In this document: positions 24,899 to 38,116 of the stretch, piece by piece
Layout of the letters: every line of letters starts with the position of its first letter
How positions within the stretch are numbered: the first letter of the stretch is position 1
Origin: Polytrichum commune
Lineage: Eukaryota; Streptophyta; Polytrichopsida; Polytrichales; Polytrichaceae
Assembly (NCBI GenBank): GCA_950295325.1
Contig: OX485803.1
Span: forward strand, 28,830,001-28,894,000
Direction of reading: 5' to 3'
DNA: 64,000 nucleotides
Translations under genes and position numbers: made by a program
Notes under the pieces: generated by a model
Databases searched by the model: none
The model's input: only the letters and a program-made list of their open reading frames with translations
What the model was told of the DNA's origin: nothing

Positions 24899-27800
24899 CA
24901 GAGACCCACTGCAGTTTGTCTCTGAATGACAAATACTTTGCAAGGAGAGATTTCTTGCTTGAAGACTCGAAGGGGAGATCAGATGCCCATGAGACTCTTG
25001 ATGTGTTCACATTCTTCCATCTCAATTTAGGATCTAAACAGACAGACGTGAAACATTTCTTGTACTTTGTTTTTTTGTGGGTGGCATCCTCTGCTACAAC
25101 ACCTCACAAGGATGTGTCTGGCATTAAGCATGACTCCTGAATAGAACATGCCTGATCTCAAATAGGAATGTGGACATATGGATGTGAAACATTGTTATTA
25201 CTGACATTGTTGGCTTCCTACTCATCACTCGATGTAGGTAGTCAATTGTAAAAACTACACAAAATATTGTATTTAGATTCACCAATTCTATTGTCTTAAT
25301 ACTAATTGTAAACCACATGTGTAGTGTCACCAATACTAAATGTATCTGTCATTATGTGTACAAAAATTTGGGCATTATGGATTTACAATGTTGCAATAAA
25401 TGTCACTTACTAAGCAATTTTCATCCAGATTTCAATCATCCATAACAATAGTTCATTACAAACTTATTCAAAAGTAGTGTCATTAGAAAAGTTACCATAG
25501 TGACACAAAATACCATATGACATTAAATACAATATTTAGTGTAGTTGGACATTAGATAACTTCAACATCTCTGGGCTTTCTTCCTTCTTTGTTGCATATA
25601 CCCATGGACTACCTGTGAACTAAATTTTTGGGCTAATAGTTTCACTATAGGCATCTTGATGAAATTTTGATGAAATCTGTATTTAGATGAATGGAAGTGG
25701 TGAACTATGGACGACATTAGGTGGTTAGAATTATAATTACGGCCTTAGGAGCCCTAAGGTGGTAAGAATTATCATCTTTCTCATGCCGCGATAAGGAAAC
25801 ATGGCAAGCCAAGGTAGGCTGGCATTGCTTTACATAGTTTGAGAGCATTCTTGAACTCAAGATCCTTGTCTCCCTCGGCACATAGATTGTGTGAGGTTAA
25901 TATTGAATATTTCCTTTGAACAAATAACAATTGCCACAATGATTGGGGCCTTACAACTTTGTGATAGAGCTTATTATTATCCCTAAATATTAGTTCCATA
26001 TGAATTGCTGAAGTCATGTAGAACTATTTTCTTGTTGTGAATGAGTTATGTTAAACTGAGAACTATTGTCATTTGTTGTGAAAGCATTGGACTGAGTTTG
26101 AGGTTGCGATGAAGCTGATTAAGTTGAAATTATGATTAAGTTTGATTGTGAATGTGAAAGACTTGAAATTGATAGAAACTTATTGAAGTTTGTGAAACTA
26201 TAAGTTTGTAAGAATGATGGCATGAAAAGATGTGCAAGAGTAAATTGAGATTGGCTTGGATAAATGTATGCAAAGGGTGGTATGAGGTTGATAGAAGTGG
26301 AATGAGATTATAAGGAAGAATAGCTCATGAATGAGTTAGCTTTTATACCTGAGAGAGAGGATGAACGAATAAGATGAGATGGTAAAAAAGTGAGCAAGGA
26401 GATGAAATGTACAACTATTGTTGGGTAGACAAGAAATTGATAAGAACAAATGTCAAACCATTGGCCAAGGAAGGTGTTATTGCCACAATGTTGTGTTAAA
26501 CCATAGCTTGCCAACATTCAAAGAGAGAGATATTTTGAGTGACTAGGTTAGATTTGATATGTGAGTTAATCAAAAGGAGGCAAAAAACAGAGACCATTGT
26601 TGATTGAGATCAAGAAAGACCTTGTGATAGGGAGAAGAGGAGAATTGAGAGTTACCAAAGGGTTAAACTGAGGTAGAAACCACTTCAAGATAGTTAAGAC
26701 TTGTGAAATGCAGAGAAAAAGAACAAGATGAATCATGTTATTAATTCTTATGATTGTAGTTGAGAGAAGAACTATAGTCTTGTTGGTATAGGAAGTTGAG
26801 TGTAATGAACCCTTCTACCAACTGAGAATGATGAGAACAAATTCTAATTAGTTGTGTAATTGTGAGGATGATAGATCAAAGAGCCATGGCTTGTAGCATT
26901 GAGAGGTCAATCTTTGGTTTATCAAGAATGCCTAGGCATGTGCCATCCTAGGGTTAGGTAGAGATATGAGATATACCTAGTTTGTGAACTATGATATGTG
27001 AGCATGAAATGTAAGCTAATCAAAATAACTATGTTCTTTTGTGTTACCCTAGTTGTTGTTGTTGATGTAGATTGTGCAAGCAGTCAAGATTGTAGCTTAA
27101 CCTTGGTCATAGTTTATAATTGCATAATTGTGAGTAGTAATTAAATCTTGGGAGTAATAAATAAACAATTTTCCTTGTATTGGAATTAACATTGACCAAT
27201 TAATGAAGGAACTTGTTGTGGTCTAAAGATGCATAGGCCAATGGTTACAAAGACAATAGTTACTCACAAGATCATTGTTACTAAAAGACTTTGGTTCTAC
27301 TTAAGAATTAGGAAATGAAAACTCACAAACCATAAACAAAAGACAAAACAAAATGAGATATTGAAATTGAGATCCTGAGAGGAATCTTGGAGAAAAAATG
27401 AGTTAAAGACATGTCACTTGTATTTCAAGAATAAATTAACAACCCTTTTGTTTAATCAATAAACTATAATGTGACACATGCTTGCATGAAACACTAGTTA
27501 AGCCTTCTTTGAGAGTTTGTACCTTGGATTTTGGTTGTTTTAAGTGATAGTAGAAACCTAACTACACTACCACCCAAAACTATTAGTGTTTCTTTGCTGA
27601 GTTTGTGCACATAGACTGATCCTACTAATTTGTTGATTTATTTTGTTATGTTCATAATGGATTTCATACCTAGTAACACAGTAGACATTCTTGATGGGTC
27701 ATTAGTGGTGACCACCTCCTAGCTCACACTTCCATACTACAACCTTATTATATAGGTGTGGCTGTATATATACTTGCTAGTTTATTGTTTGTTTTGTCTA

Positions 27801-28913
27801 TACCATGTGAGGAAGAGACTTAGTGATGGAATTTGAAATGAGCCAAAAGTTTGGCCTCTATCCTTAAGGAATTAATTATAATCCACTCAAGTAGAAGTCA
27901 TACTCTTACTCTAAATAAAAGAAAACGCTATTTAAATACCTTGAATGTTATAGATACTAGGTACATGGGAACTCACGATTGCATGCAGCTGTCACATAAC
28001 TTGCATGTTCAATTTTTATTCAATAAAAATAAATATAAAACTTCATTTTTTCTTTCTTTCTATATGAAGTTCTTCTTCTAATTAGACTACAAAGTTGATT
28101 TCAACAATGCTTGGTGAGGAGATTTCACCTTTCCCACTCTACATATTCTCCTAGTCGCAAGAGTGCTCAACCAATTATTATCCTTCATGCGTCGGATGTT
28201 CGACCAAGGCCAAAGTTTGGCTCATTTAAGAGACCACTTTACATCAACACTCACACAACTTACAATTGGATTCCACTTAAAGACCGAGTTATTAACACCA
28301 TAGAATCACAACACTACATGGCCGATTCTTGTTAATTGCTCAAATTTGGCCAATTTTAGACGCCACCCCTGGATCTCTTCTTGCAAGACAAAGCCAATAA
28401 ATCCACTCCCCAATTCTTCTCCCACTATCTCTCCTTTCCGTACCCCTCATCTCCCCTTGCTCTCATTGCTTCCTACTACTTAATTACTTTCTACATTTCT
28501 TTAAGATTATGAGCCCAAATGTAACGATTATGCCTACATACTACGATGTGACTCGAGTCGAGTGAGAAATGGGTTGTGAGCGCGTTTGTGGAGGTCGGTG
28601 CATGATCATGCAAATTAGAGGTGTGAGCATGCATATCCACGATCACGAAAAACATTCCACAATTTCAATGCATTATTAAGGTAAGCAAGAGTACAAAATC
28701 ATTAGCCTCGTCAAGTTTGTTTGTGCCCATGCAAGAAGACACACAACTCCCGGAAGTTGAACACTCGAGAGATCCGCCTGCTACTTAGAAGAGTACAATG
28801 CCAATTTAAGCAACTTACCATACACGGGACATGTACGTAATAGAGGTAAGCTACCCTTAACCCTTAACTTCCCAAGCTTTTGGGTGCATTTCACTCAATC
28901 TTGGTGGAGGAAT
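24006..28913. other. Long gene-poor interval downstream of NHP2
   Basis: The first few hundred bases probably contain the NHP2 3' UTR. Beyond that I see only scattered short open frames without domains or splice context, and a strongly A/T-rich, G/T-biased stretch around 26000-27500. A (TC)14 microsatellite is at 24871-24898. No inverted-repeat element could be delimited. Confidence 0.5.
24871..24898 (+). repeat. (TC)14 microsatellite
   Basis: Perfect TC dinucleotide run. Confidence 0.95.
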
Positions 28914-28921
28914 TTTTGTGG
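28914..28921. repeat. Target site duplication TTTTGTGG, left copy
   Basis: TTTTGTGG precedes the MITE directly and recurs at 29332-29339 after it. Confidence 0.85.
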
Positions 28922-29331
28922 CCCGGGGAGGGCACTCCATTGTCAAGTTGAAAACCATGTGCAACGGAAAAAAATCTACTTTTTCTAAAAAGCATCAACA
29001 AAATGGGTCAAAATTTTATCAAAATTTTTTATGAGTACATATACATGGTATCTATTACATAGTAAAAATTTATAACCAAATTTGATAATTTGTTTTTTCT
29101 AGAAAACATACTGTTTCTAACTAGAATGACGCAGAATTGATCTAAAACAATTACTAGAAAAAATGGAGATGACTAAAAATTTCAAAAAAATATACAAAAG
29201 ATATTATCAATGGATATGCATATATAGAAAAAATATCATAAATTTTAAAATTATCTATGGCATATAATATAGGGGTAGCAAACTTCCGTTGCACATGGTT
29301 TTCAACTTGACAATGGAGTGCCCTCCCCGGG
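28922..29331. mobile_element. MITE with 47-bp perfect terminal inverted repeats, 8-bp TSD
   Basis: The element is 410 bp. Its ends (28922-28968 and 29285-29331) are exact reverse complements over 47 bases, starting CCCGGGGAGGGCACTCCATT. The interior is very A/T-rich and non-coding. It is flanked by an exact 8-bp direct repeat, TTTTGTGG. An 8-bp duplication fits hAT, but the long TIR would also suit a Mutator-type MITE. Perfect TIRs suggest a recent insertion. Confidence 0.92.
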
Positions 29332-29339
29332 TTTTGTGG

Positions 29340-31109
29340 ACAAGCTTTGAGGTTTTTTCAAAGGATCTTGAAACATGGGAGATGAGTTGTTTCAAGGGGG
29401 GGGGGGGGGGGATTGGGCATGAATGACCCTTTGGGTTGTTAGAGAATAGCAGTTGAAGAAAGTGATGCAAAAAGAAAAATGTTTTGTTTTATCCCCTCGA
29501 AAAAGGTCTTTGATGAATCAAATTTACTTGGAAGAAAATGAGCGGAATGCTTGTGTGATCCACTAGTTGGGAACAACTCAATAATTGAGCACCTCCACCA
29601 ATTCTCATGACAAAACATGCGGAGCACAATAAGCTAGCCACCTTGCTTTTGGAGTATGTGAACTGTCCTATGTTTCTAACCACACATATGCAAAGTTTTG
29701 CTTAAAAATCGGAAAGCGTCAAAACGTTCAATTGAATAGTGGATGTGAGCACAAAGGCCGTTTTTACATAGCATCAATAAATATTTCACTTTCACCAACA
29801 TAAACATCTTTGATGTTTATGCAAAGTTTGCAATGAAGTGGCAAATGTTAATTGGAGTCAAGATCCTTGCATGAGCTACCAATACAACAAAAACATGACC
29901 ACTTCCCACTTTGACACTTTTTCACACATTCTAATCATCTCCAAGTTGTGTGGGCCATGTGTTTATGGGTTGATATCCATGTTGGGTTGAAGTTCATAGT
30001 TATTTGATTGCAAATGAATGACTTAGGTGGGGCTAAAGTAGGGAAGAATTCATCCATCTACCCAAATTGAGTCGCTTGGGAAGTTAGGGGTTAAAGCCTC
30101 TCAAAATCTCATGGGTTGGTAGGGAATTTTGGTCCACTTTTGACATTTTATAATGTTTAAGGAGTGTTTGTCAAGTGGTGTTTGACTTTGGCTAAAAGAC
30201 AATTGTATATAAATGAATTCCTTGTCAAACTTTGGAAAGCATCAATATTATAGGTGTTGTCAAAAGTTTGTCACGAAAATCGTTTTTTCATAGCCATCTT
30301 TTGGTCAAAGTCAAACGCCTCACCTTTGTTTCACTAAAATTGGGGTTCATGACACCACTTCAGTAGTACTTAAACATTATAACATGTCATAAGTAACCAT
30401 GTGTTTGAGGTTTGAGATGTTAGATTTCGTCTAGTTGTTTATGTTGTTCATCAAACACTCGTTTTTAAGTCAAATGAAGGAAGTGAGGGGGGATATTTCT
30501 TTTTGCTACTAATCTCTTCAAGGTTTGTCCAATGAAGTACCACTCAATAAGAAATTCAACTAGCCGTTGGAATGCAACAAGTTGTCAAATTTTAGATTAA
30601 ACAATTTGGTCACAACATCCTCAAAATTTACCTACATGAAGCAATCAAAAAACTTATTTGGTTCGTTTTCTTAAGAACTTTCCAACCAGTTATGACCCAT
30701 TAAATTCCACTTAGCTGATTGAACACAATGACCTCCTGAAAGTCACAAATGTGCATTGTTTTGAGTGGCTCATCTTCTTACTAAAATCTTGCTCAAATGA
30801 ACCAAACGAATAATTCAATCTTAATCAACTTTCCAACGACTTGTAATGCATCACCACCACCCTAAAAATGACCACACAAGGACCGATTAGACTGAAAGGG
30901 AGCTGATAAACTACTTCAGCTTTAAGGACTACACCCCCTAGGGTTTAAGTAATGCACTAAAGGCTCGCTTTTGAAATTTTTCTACATGGTAACAGATGAT
31001 GTTGAATGGTGACACGGTATAAGTCGTCCTCAATGATTGCAATCAATGTATCGAATTTGTAAAATTCTTATGAGTGAATTTGTTTCACAAGATAATACTA
31101 TCACAAGAT
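29340..31109. other. Intergenic, no gene seen
   Basis: It contains a G15-like run near 29396-29410 and otherwise unremarkable A/T-rich DNA. Short frames at 29255-29683 have no recognisable domain. Confidence 0.5.
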
Positions 31110-33540
31110 AAGCACTTCAATTGGCTCCTTTCCCGAACTTTTTGACAAATTAGATGTACCTGAGCCACTGGAATCCGAAGAAAACCTTTTCAAAAAAGGG
31201 TGCATGTGAAATGAACCTCCCCAGTTTCCGAATTCACTGAAACATGCACCTAATGATGACACACACGGGACCACGGAGGTGATGATGAGAACACTAAATG
31301 AAGCACAAACGAAGAACGTCACCAAAACAATCTGGGTAAAAACGACCTGAAAACTAGAAAACAGATTACAAATCAGGTTCAAAAGTACGAGACATTAAGC
31401 TTAGTATCACACACAACATCCCGCAGTTGAAAACTTGATTCTCAATAGTTCAAGTATACATATATTTATGTACTTATATATGTGTGATCGTCATCGTCAC
31501 CCCTCCCCAGATCTGCAACGAACTTTTATCATGCACTGGTGGTGTGTACTCGGTGATTACAATCAGGTTCAATTCCGTGTTTCCTTTTGACAAGAATTCG
31601 ATTCACAACATTAAAATACTGTTACATGAAATAGATGCTTCGAGAATCCAGGGGCACTTTAATTTGGCTCCTTTCAAAAAATTATGAAGAATTGAAATCT
31701 TCTGTATGAGCGAAAGAAAGCTGAAGAGAGTTTTAAAAGAAGAAAATTGGTGCATGTTCACCCACCATGCACGCAAGTTAATAATGACACAGGACAACGG
31801 AGGTGATGATGAGAAATACTTAAGCTATAAGTTATACACGTAAACAGGCGACAATGAAGAGGAACACCACAAATCCATGAATCACGAATCCGGTACAGGT
31901 GCTCTGAAATTCAGAAATAGGTTGCAGAGGTTGATGAGGAAAGGATTAAAAAATCAACATCATCATCAACATCATCATGTGATTGATAAATTTGATATTA
32001 AATCATGCACTGACACTGTGGCTTCTTCCATAAACTTCTGAACATTTAGATGAACACAAGCTAAGTTGGACGAGCCTCTTACAGATACTTTCATAAGCTA
32101 AAATGACCTCCTTTTGATGTGCAATGAGGTTGAGGCATCTATAACTGATAAAATAAGAAAGTTTGCATCTGTTTAGGAGGAGTATTAGCGGTTATTTTTT
32201 TAATTCTTAAAATATATTTTTTAGCAGAGAGAAACAAATTCTAAGGAGAATGCAAAAGAAAAGAAAGAAAAGTCATGAATATGGAAATTGTTACAAATTT
32301 GAAGTGGTAAAGTTAAGGTTGTGCATAGTTGGTATATAGGTTAACCCATAATTATTCATCTAAATGCTAATGCTTGGCTATGACGATTGTTAAAACTCTT
32401 ATGAGGGTAATCAATCACAAGCCAACAACACATAAACCTTCACTCCGTTGGCCTTAAAAATATAGACATCATCCATGTTGACATTACATGACGCTAGTGA
32501 GTAGTTAAATGGACCTAGTCGACTTTGGATGCCTCAACCTTAAATCCAATCAATTAGCAAATTGTGTATGAATCTCATGCCATAAGAATGAGATTAAGGT
32601 GACACTTAGTTGTGCAATAACTTACATCCAATCCATTAGCACATTTTGTACAGATCTAATACCAAATTGAATTGTTTCCAACCCAAAAGTAGGTGCTTAA
32701 ATAAGGATGGTGTTTGAATAAGACATATCTACCTTAACAAAATGAGTAGATATCCAACAAAACAAAAAACTGTGGCATGTGCGATGAGCCCGCCCAGTTT
32801 CACTTCACCCAACATGCACACTTGATCTTGAGAGTACTGTGGCTCATCCAAAAAGTCTAAATATTTAAATTGGACAGGAGCAAACAAAGTCACAGAATTT
32901 CCAGCAAGAAAAACATTGGTGCATCTCAAATGCCCAAATCAGGAAGGTGATGAGGACAACACTTCTGAGTTATACACACAGCCAGCAGACAATGAAGAAC
33001 ATCAACATCAGACGATTCGAAACCATAAATAGATTGCAGAAGTTCATAGTGAGCCCAAAACATCAGAAAACTTGATGTTTGGTGCACTGTAACTGTGACT
33101 TCTGCAAACAAACAAACAAACAAACAAACAAACAAACAAAAAGAACTTGGTGAAAGTGAAATTACTTATCGAAATGATGAGGACAACACTTCTATACACA
33201 CGATCAGGCGACAGTGAAGTACATGAAAATCGAATATTCGGTAACCCTGAAGGTACTGAATTGCAGAAGTATATGACTGCAACACATCAGAAAACATGAG
33301 GTTTGAAACCTGGGACTGTGGCTCCTGTCAGAATTCAAAGGGTTTAGATTGGACAGAGCAAACAAAATCACAAGAATCCGAAGGAAATTTTTTTTGGTGC
33401 AAGTGAAATAAATCAACAATGTGATGAAAGACAACAAAAACACATACGCACACATCATGAGATCTGAAACCCAGGAAGTAGATTGCAGAGGTTTATGAGC
33501 ACTAAACATCAGAAAAAACGTGATGTTTGGTAGCGCCAAA
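31110..33540. repeat. Block of 4-5 strongly diverged tandem repeats 3' of glutamine synthetase
   Basis: Recurring ordered strings include GGTGCATGT(G/T), GGAGGTGATGATGAG, ACACTTCT...TATACACAC, CAGGCGACA(A/G)TGAAG, and AGATTGCAGA(G/A)GTT(T/C)AT followed by CATCAGAAAA. Units start near 31120, 31670, 32720, 33140 and 33370. Unit lengths vary from about 250 to 500 bp because of indels. A (CAAA)n run lies at about 33108-33139. No protein-coding unit is evident, and the frame at 31101-31382 is a by-product. Confidence 0.65.
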
Positions 33541-33622
33541 AGTATACATACCATGAGTCATCATCATCGTCAACACTAATCGAGTAGCCCAGTGCCACAG
33601 ATCTCCTTCAACTACTATGATA

Positions 33623-33628
33623 TTTATT
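33623..33628 (-). terminator. Candidate poly(A) signal of the glutamine synthetase gene
   Basis: Minus-strand AATAAA lies about 190 bases past the stop codon at 33815. Confidence 0.5.
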
Positions 33629-33814
33629 GAGGTACTGGTCCTTGTTCTAAAAGTTTGACAGTGAGCAAAAAGGGTCAAATCTTGTGGTACTACCAAGTTA
33701 AGGGATGTTTGCCTATCATGTAGGCAATAGTGGAGAATGGTTTAACTGTCAATTTATGATGATGAGGATGATAGAGGGAAAAGGGAAGCAGGATGTTTGT
33801 TGTTGATGATGTTT

Positions 33815-36800
33815 CTACTTTTGGGCCTTGGCGGTGGCAGGGTCCCAGAGGAGAGTGGTGTAGGCGATCATTCCAGTGACAATGTAAGGGTCCATGTTGG
33901 AGGCTGGCCGGCGATCCTCGAAGTATCCCTTGCCGTCGATCTCGGTGTCTCGGCCCACTCGGATTGATGCTCCTCTGTTGGCAACTCCCCACGAGAAGGT
34001 GTTCATGTCGGCTGTCTCGTGACGCCCGGTCAATCGTCTCTCGTTACCCTCTCCGTATGAGGCGATGTGCTCCTTGTGTCTCAATCCCAACTTCTCAATC
34101 GCCTTCTTGATGATCTCGTATCCTCCCTCCTCACGCATGGGCTTCGTGCTGAACAAACAAACAAGAATCATCAGCAAAGTAATTTAGCAAAGGAATGGAA
34201 TGATATGGAACCCTAACCCATCACCTAACCCTCGTGACAGGTAACTTGGCAATACAGAAAAACTGTTGAGATGCGTCTTGTGTCCGAAGATGGAAGCTGG
34301 AAATGTAGAGCAAATGCCTTAATTAGTAATTTTTAGCTGATGTTCATGGAGATGGGACTGGGAATCGCCCCTCTTCGAGAGATCATTCAGAGCCCGTAGT
34401 AATCGGCTTCAAAGATTTCTTCGAGGGTCAAGCTGGTACGTCACTTAGGGCTAAAACAAACTACAAAACTCCCAGATATGCATGTGTGAGTTTCTGAATT
34501 TGTGAATGTCGCCCAACCCCTCCACACAGAAAACCTGGGAAGAATCTTGGGGGAAGAAATACGGTAGCCAGCTTCCTCACGGTTAAAATCACCAAGGCGT
34601 GGAGAAGTGATGAGAGAAAGCAGACGAAATGCGAATTGCACCAATAATGTGGAGAATTATTGAGAAAGCAGATATGTTGCCAATTGCACCAGAATATGGA
34701 GAATTAGCAGAAAGCAGGTGAAAAGCAGATTACACCAAAATGTGGAGAATTTGATGAGAAAGTAGATGTGACACCCAAATCTGAAAAAAGCAGATATGAT
34801 GCGAATTGCAGCAAAAATTGAGAGAGAGAAAGATGGGTACCTGTAGTTGGTGTGGCATCCGGCGCCGTTCCAGTCACCCTCGATGGGCTTGGGGTCCAAG
34901 GACAAGACAACTCCTGCGATTTCGGTGATACGCTCCAAGATGTACCTGGCAGCCCACAACTGGTCGGCAGCTGCGACACCCTCCGTGGGGCCGACTTGGA
35001 ACTCCCATTGTCCGGGCATCACTTCTCCGTTGATACCGCTGATCTTGATGCCAGCGTACAGGCAGGCCTTGTAATGAGCGTTCACAATGTCACGGCCCCA
35101 TGCCTTGTCGGCTCCGGTTCCGCAGTAGTACGGGCCCTGGGGGCCTGGGTATCCTCCCACGGGCCATCCTAGTGGCCACTTCACCTCCTTCTGCAACAGT
35201 GTGTACTCCTGCTCCAACCCGAACCTGCAACACATCATCGCAAAGGTCCAAGAAACAAATAGTTAAGATTAAACTTGGATTGCTCACATACACACAATTT
35301 TTTTACACGACTCGCTCACACTTGACGATAACTATTCCACCAATAACCATTCTTGGCAAATATATCGGAAAGGTAGAAGATAGATGATGAATTACGATTT
35401 ACCGATTTGGGTTGCTTACACTTGCAGACTCGCACAAGAAGGGAGATAACGCAATTCTTGTCAAATCGCATTTCCCACATTGGAAAGATTAGAAAAAATG
35501 TCGGGAGATTTACTTGATCACATTTCTCACGATTTGTTAACACTTCCAGACTTTAACCCAAGAAGAAAGACAAATCCTGGTAAACCCAAAACTTCGGAGG
35601 TAGAAGAAAGATAATTGAGATTTGGGTTGCTTACATTTACCGATTTGCTGACATCCAAGAAGAGAGACAACAATAATTCTTGGCAACCGAGAACATCTTC
35701 TCGCAGAAGGACGACACGGCACAAGACAAGGCCAGAGACTTCCGGAAACCGATCGGTAATTAGTCCACACGAAAGTAATTATATACAAGCTGAGATTTGC
35801 TCTCACTAAACGATTTTGGTGAGATTGACTCGTCCAAGAATAGGAACAAGAATCTTTTGCGAAACCCTTCTGATGAGTGGAAAACCTCGAAGCAATAAAG
35901 AAAAACTGGAACAAGAAAAAGCCTGTCAGAAACTCATGCGATCGACCCGTACCCGGAAGCCAGTCAGAAACTCATGCGAGTAGCCATGTAGGTCTCCCTC
36001 AAATCGCACAAGCCCACGAGAGCACTTACACAGGCCACAAGAAATCACAAGGACAAAAAAGTGTCGGAAAAAAGTGTCGGAGGGTCAATAGAAAAGGAGA
36101 TATTTAAGCAACCGATCCGTATCCTTTCCACGAGTCGGCATGCAAATTTTCGAGGGAGACATGTATGATGGGATCTCTCTCAAAAAATCGCAGCATTTAC
36201 AGAAAGCAAGAAATTACACAAGGTTAGGTAAGTAAAAACAAATTAAGATTTGCTCCCACTTACATAATCTCAACGAAAAAATAACAACGAAAGTCACAAG
36301 AAAAAGGGACACTTGAGAGCCATCGATCCGTACCCAGAAGACCACTTTCAACAAGCTCACATGCAGAGTCTTGTGGAACAAAACACGATGATGCTAATTG
36401 ACGATTTTGCTATTGACTCGACTTTTTTTTAAATAAGTGCATTTGTAATAAAAAAACATGATATAATCGGAATTCGAGCAAACAGAAAACCCTTGCTAAC
36501 CTTCCGCACCCTCATTGTTGAGGACCATGCACCAATTTATGGTTCATGTGTAGGCCGGCGCATTTGGTGGAGACGAGGATCCGCTCCACATAACATCACA
36601 AAACTGAAAAATAAAAAGAGGGAACCAAGAAAAAGCAATCGACTTACACTAACATCTACTGCTTCGGAAACACAAAGGAAGCACCCTACAGTGGTCCACT
36701 TGTAAGCGCACTCGGTGGGGAAGAGGATCGTCACCGCCCCAAAAGTAGGGAGCAACATGGAGACGATTCCGGGCACTGAAGCGTAGGAAAAACATTTAGC

Positions 36801-38116
36801 AAACCCAACAACCAGCACCAAGTTGACGACACAACCCAGAACAAAAAGGAGAGCAAGAGAAGCGACCGAATTACACCAACATACACTAACTTAGCTACAA
36901 CAGGAAAGCATCCACCGGAGATTCATGTATCGCCACATTGATTCGGTGGAGAAGACGAGGAGAGGATCGGCACCGCCCATAATTTAAGGAACTACATGGT
37001 GTAGAGGATTACATCACCCAAGAAGTTAGGAAAAACAGTAACCCCACCAAAGGCGAAACATCCTACAGTAGTTCATGTGTAGTCACATTCTCTGCTGCTG
37101 CTGAGAAAGAAGAAAAAGAAAGAGAAGATCCGCCACCGCACCAAAAGTAGGGAATACAAGGTCCTACAAAAAACTCAGTTCCCCCATGCAACAAGAGGAG
37201 AGCAAAAAAAGCCATCGAATTACACTAACATCCACTTAACTTTATAAACAAAAAGGAAGCATCTTAACAGTAATCATCATGGGTAGTCTCACATGACGAA
37301 GACTCGGATCCACACAAAAAGAAGGAAACACCAACAACAACGGCAACAGCACGGTGCTACCCGCAAACAAACTCAGTGAACCCAAGCCCCTACCAACCTG
37401 CCACATAACCTCACAAAACCAAACCTCCAAAACACAAAAAGGAAGACTTTCACCAAGAACAGCCGTCGAATTACACCAAAACACACACACACACAACTTG
37501 AAAACCAAATAGGGGGCATCCTACCTTCAGGAGTTCATCATGCTACACCACATTTGGTGAAGAATCAAAGGATCCACACAAAAAGCAGAAACCACCAACA
37601 CCCACCGTGGTATTACCCAAAAACTCAGCTAACCCCAACCAGAACCCCCACATAACCTGTCACAAAACATCGCAAAAGCAAGAGAATGAACGCGGAAAGG
37701 GGGCGGAAAACAAGAGTAAAAGAAAAGATGAGCATAACTCACCAGGTTTCGGCCTTGGAGACCTCCTTGGTGTTGAAGATCTCAGCGGCTGCGGCCCTCT
37801 TGTTGGTGGGGATGGGGACGCCCTGGGGGGTGTAAGCATCGCAGATGACGAGGATGTTGTTGCCACGACGGAAAGGGTCACGGAACACAGCCTGTGGGTA
37901 CAGGATCACCTCGCTGTCCTCCCCGGGCGCTTGGCCAGTGCTGGATCCATCGTAATTCCACCTGGGCAGCTTGGCGGGGTCGGTGACTGGGCCTGGCAGC
38001 GTCCTGGCCTTGCTTCGCAGGTCGGAGCCGCTCCCTCCGATCCAGATGTACTCGGCGATGATGGCCTTGGTGCTCTCCTCCAAGTTCAGAGCCAACAACT
38101 CATCCAGAGAAGACAT
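33815..38116 (-). CDS. GLN1: Cytosolic glutamine synthetase (GS1), 3 exons
   Basis: The enzyme condenses glutamate and ammonia to glutamine with ATP and is the primary step of nitrogen assimilation. Exons: 37743-38116, 34841-35224, 33815-34148, with phases 2 and 2, giving 363 aa. The start is [20 protein letters not shown] with no transit peptide, so it is the cytosolic form. Signature [17 protein letters not shown] lies in exon 1. Exon 2 has FGLEQEYTL and the ATP-binding signature [16 protein letters not shown], whose final Ser is made across the exon 2/3 junction. Exon 3 has [10 protein letters not shown] and [13 protein letters not shown], then stop TAG. All signature residues are present. 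Having only two introns, one of 2518 bp, is unusual, since angiosperm GS1 genes have many more. A 5' UTR intron acceptor may lie near 38203. Confidence 0.97.
34612..34830. repeat. Tandem repeat of about 46 bp in glutamine synthetase intron 2
   Basis: Four to five diverged units share GAAAGCAGA, GCGAATTGCACCA and ATGTGGAGAATT. They end just 5' of the exon 2 donor site on the plus map. Confidence 0.8.
35225..37742. repeat. Glutamine synthetase intron 1, built of two diverged tandem-repeat families
   Basis: The part at about 35240-36480 repeats GAGATTTGG(G/C)T, TTACAATTTACCGATTTG-like strings and GATC(G/C)(A/G)(T/A)CCGTA. The part at about 36480-37620 repeats GAATTACACCAACA, GGAAGCATCC, GTTCATGTGTAGTC, TTTGGTGGAGA and GGATCC(G/A)C in the same order at roughly 200-280-bp spacing, in five to six copies. 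Two direct copies of CAGTCAGAAACTCATGCG-like sequence lie at 35926-35975. No coding potential is seen. Confidence 0.65.

Noticed and set aside
34847-35172. Plus-strand frames opposite glutamine synthetase exon 2
   Set aside because: Shadows of the conserved exon on the other strand.
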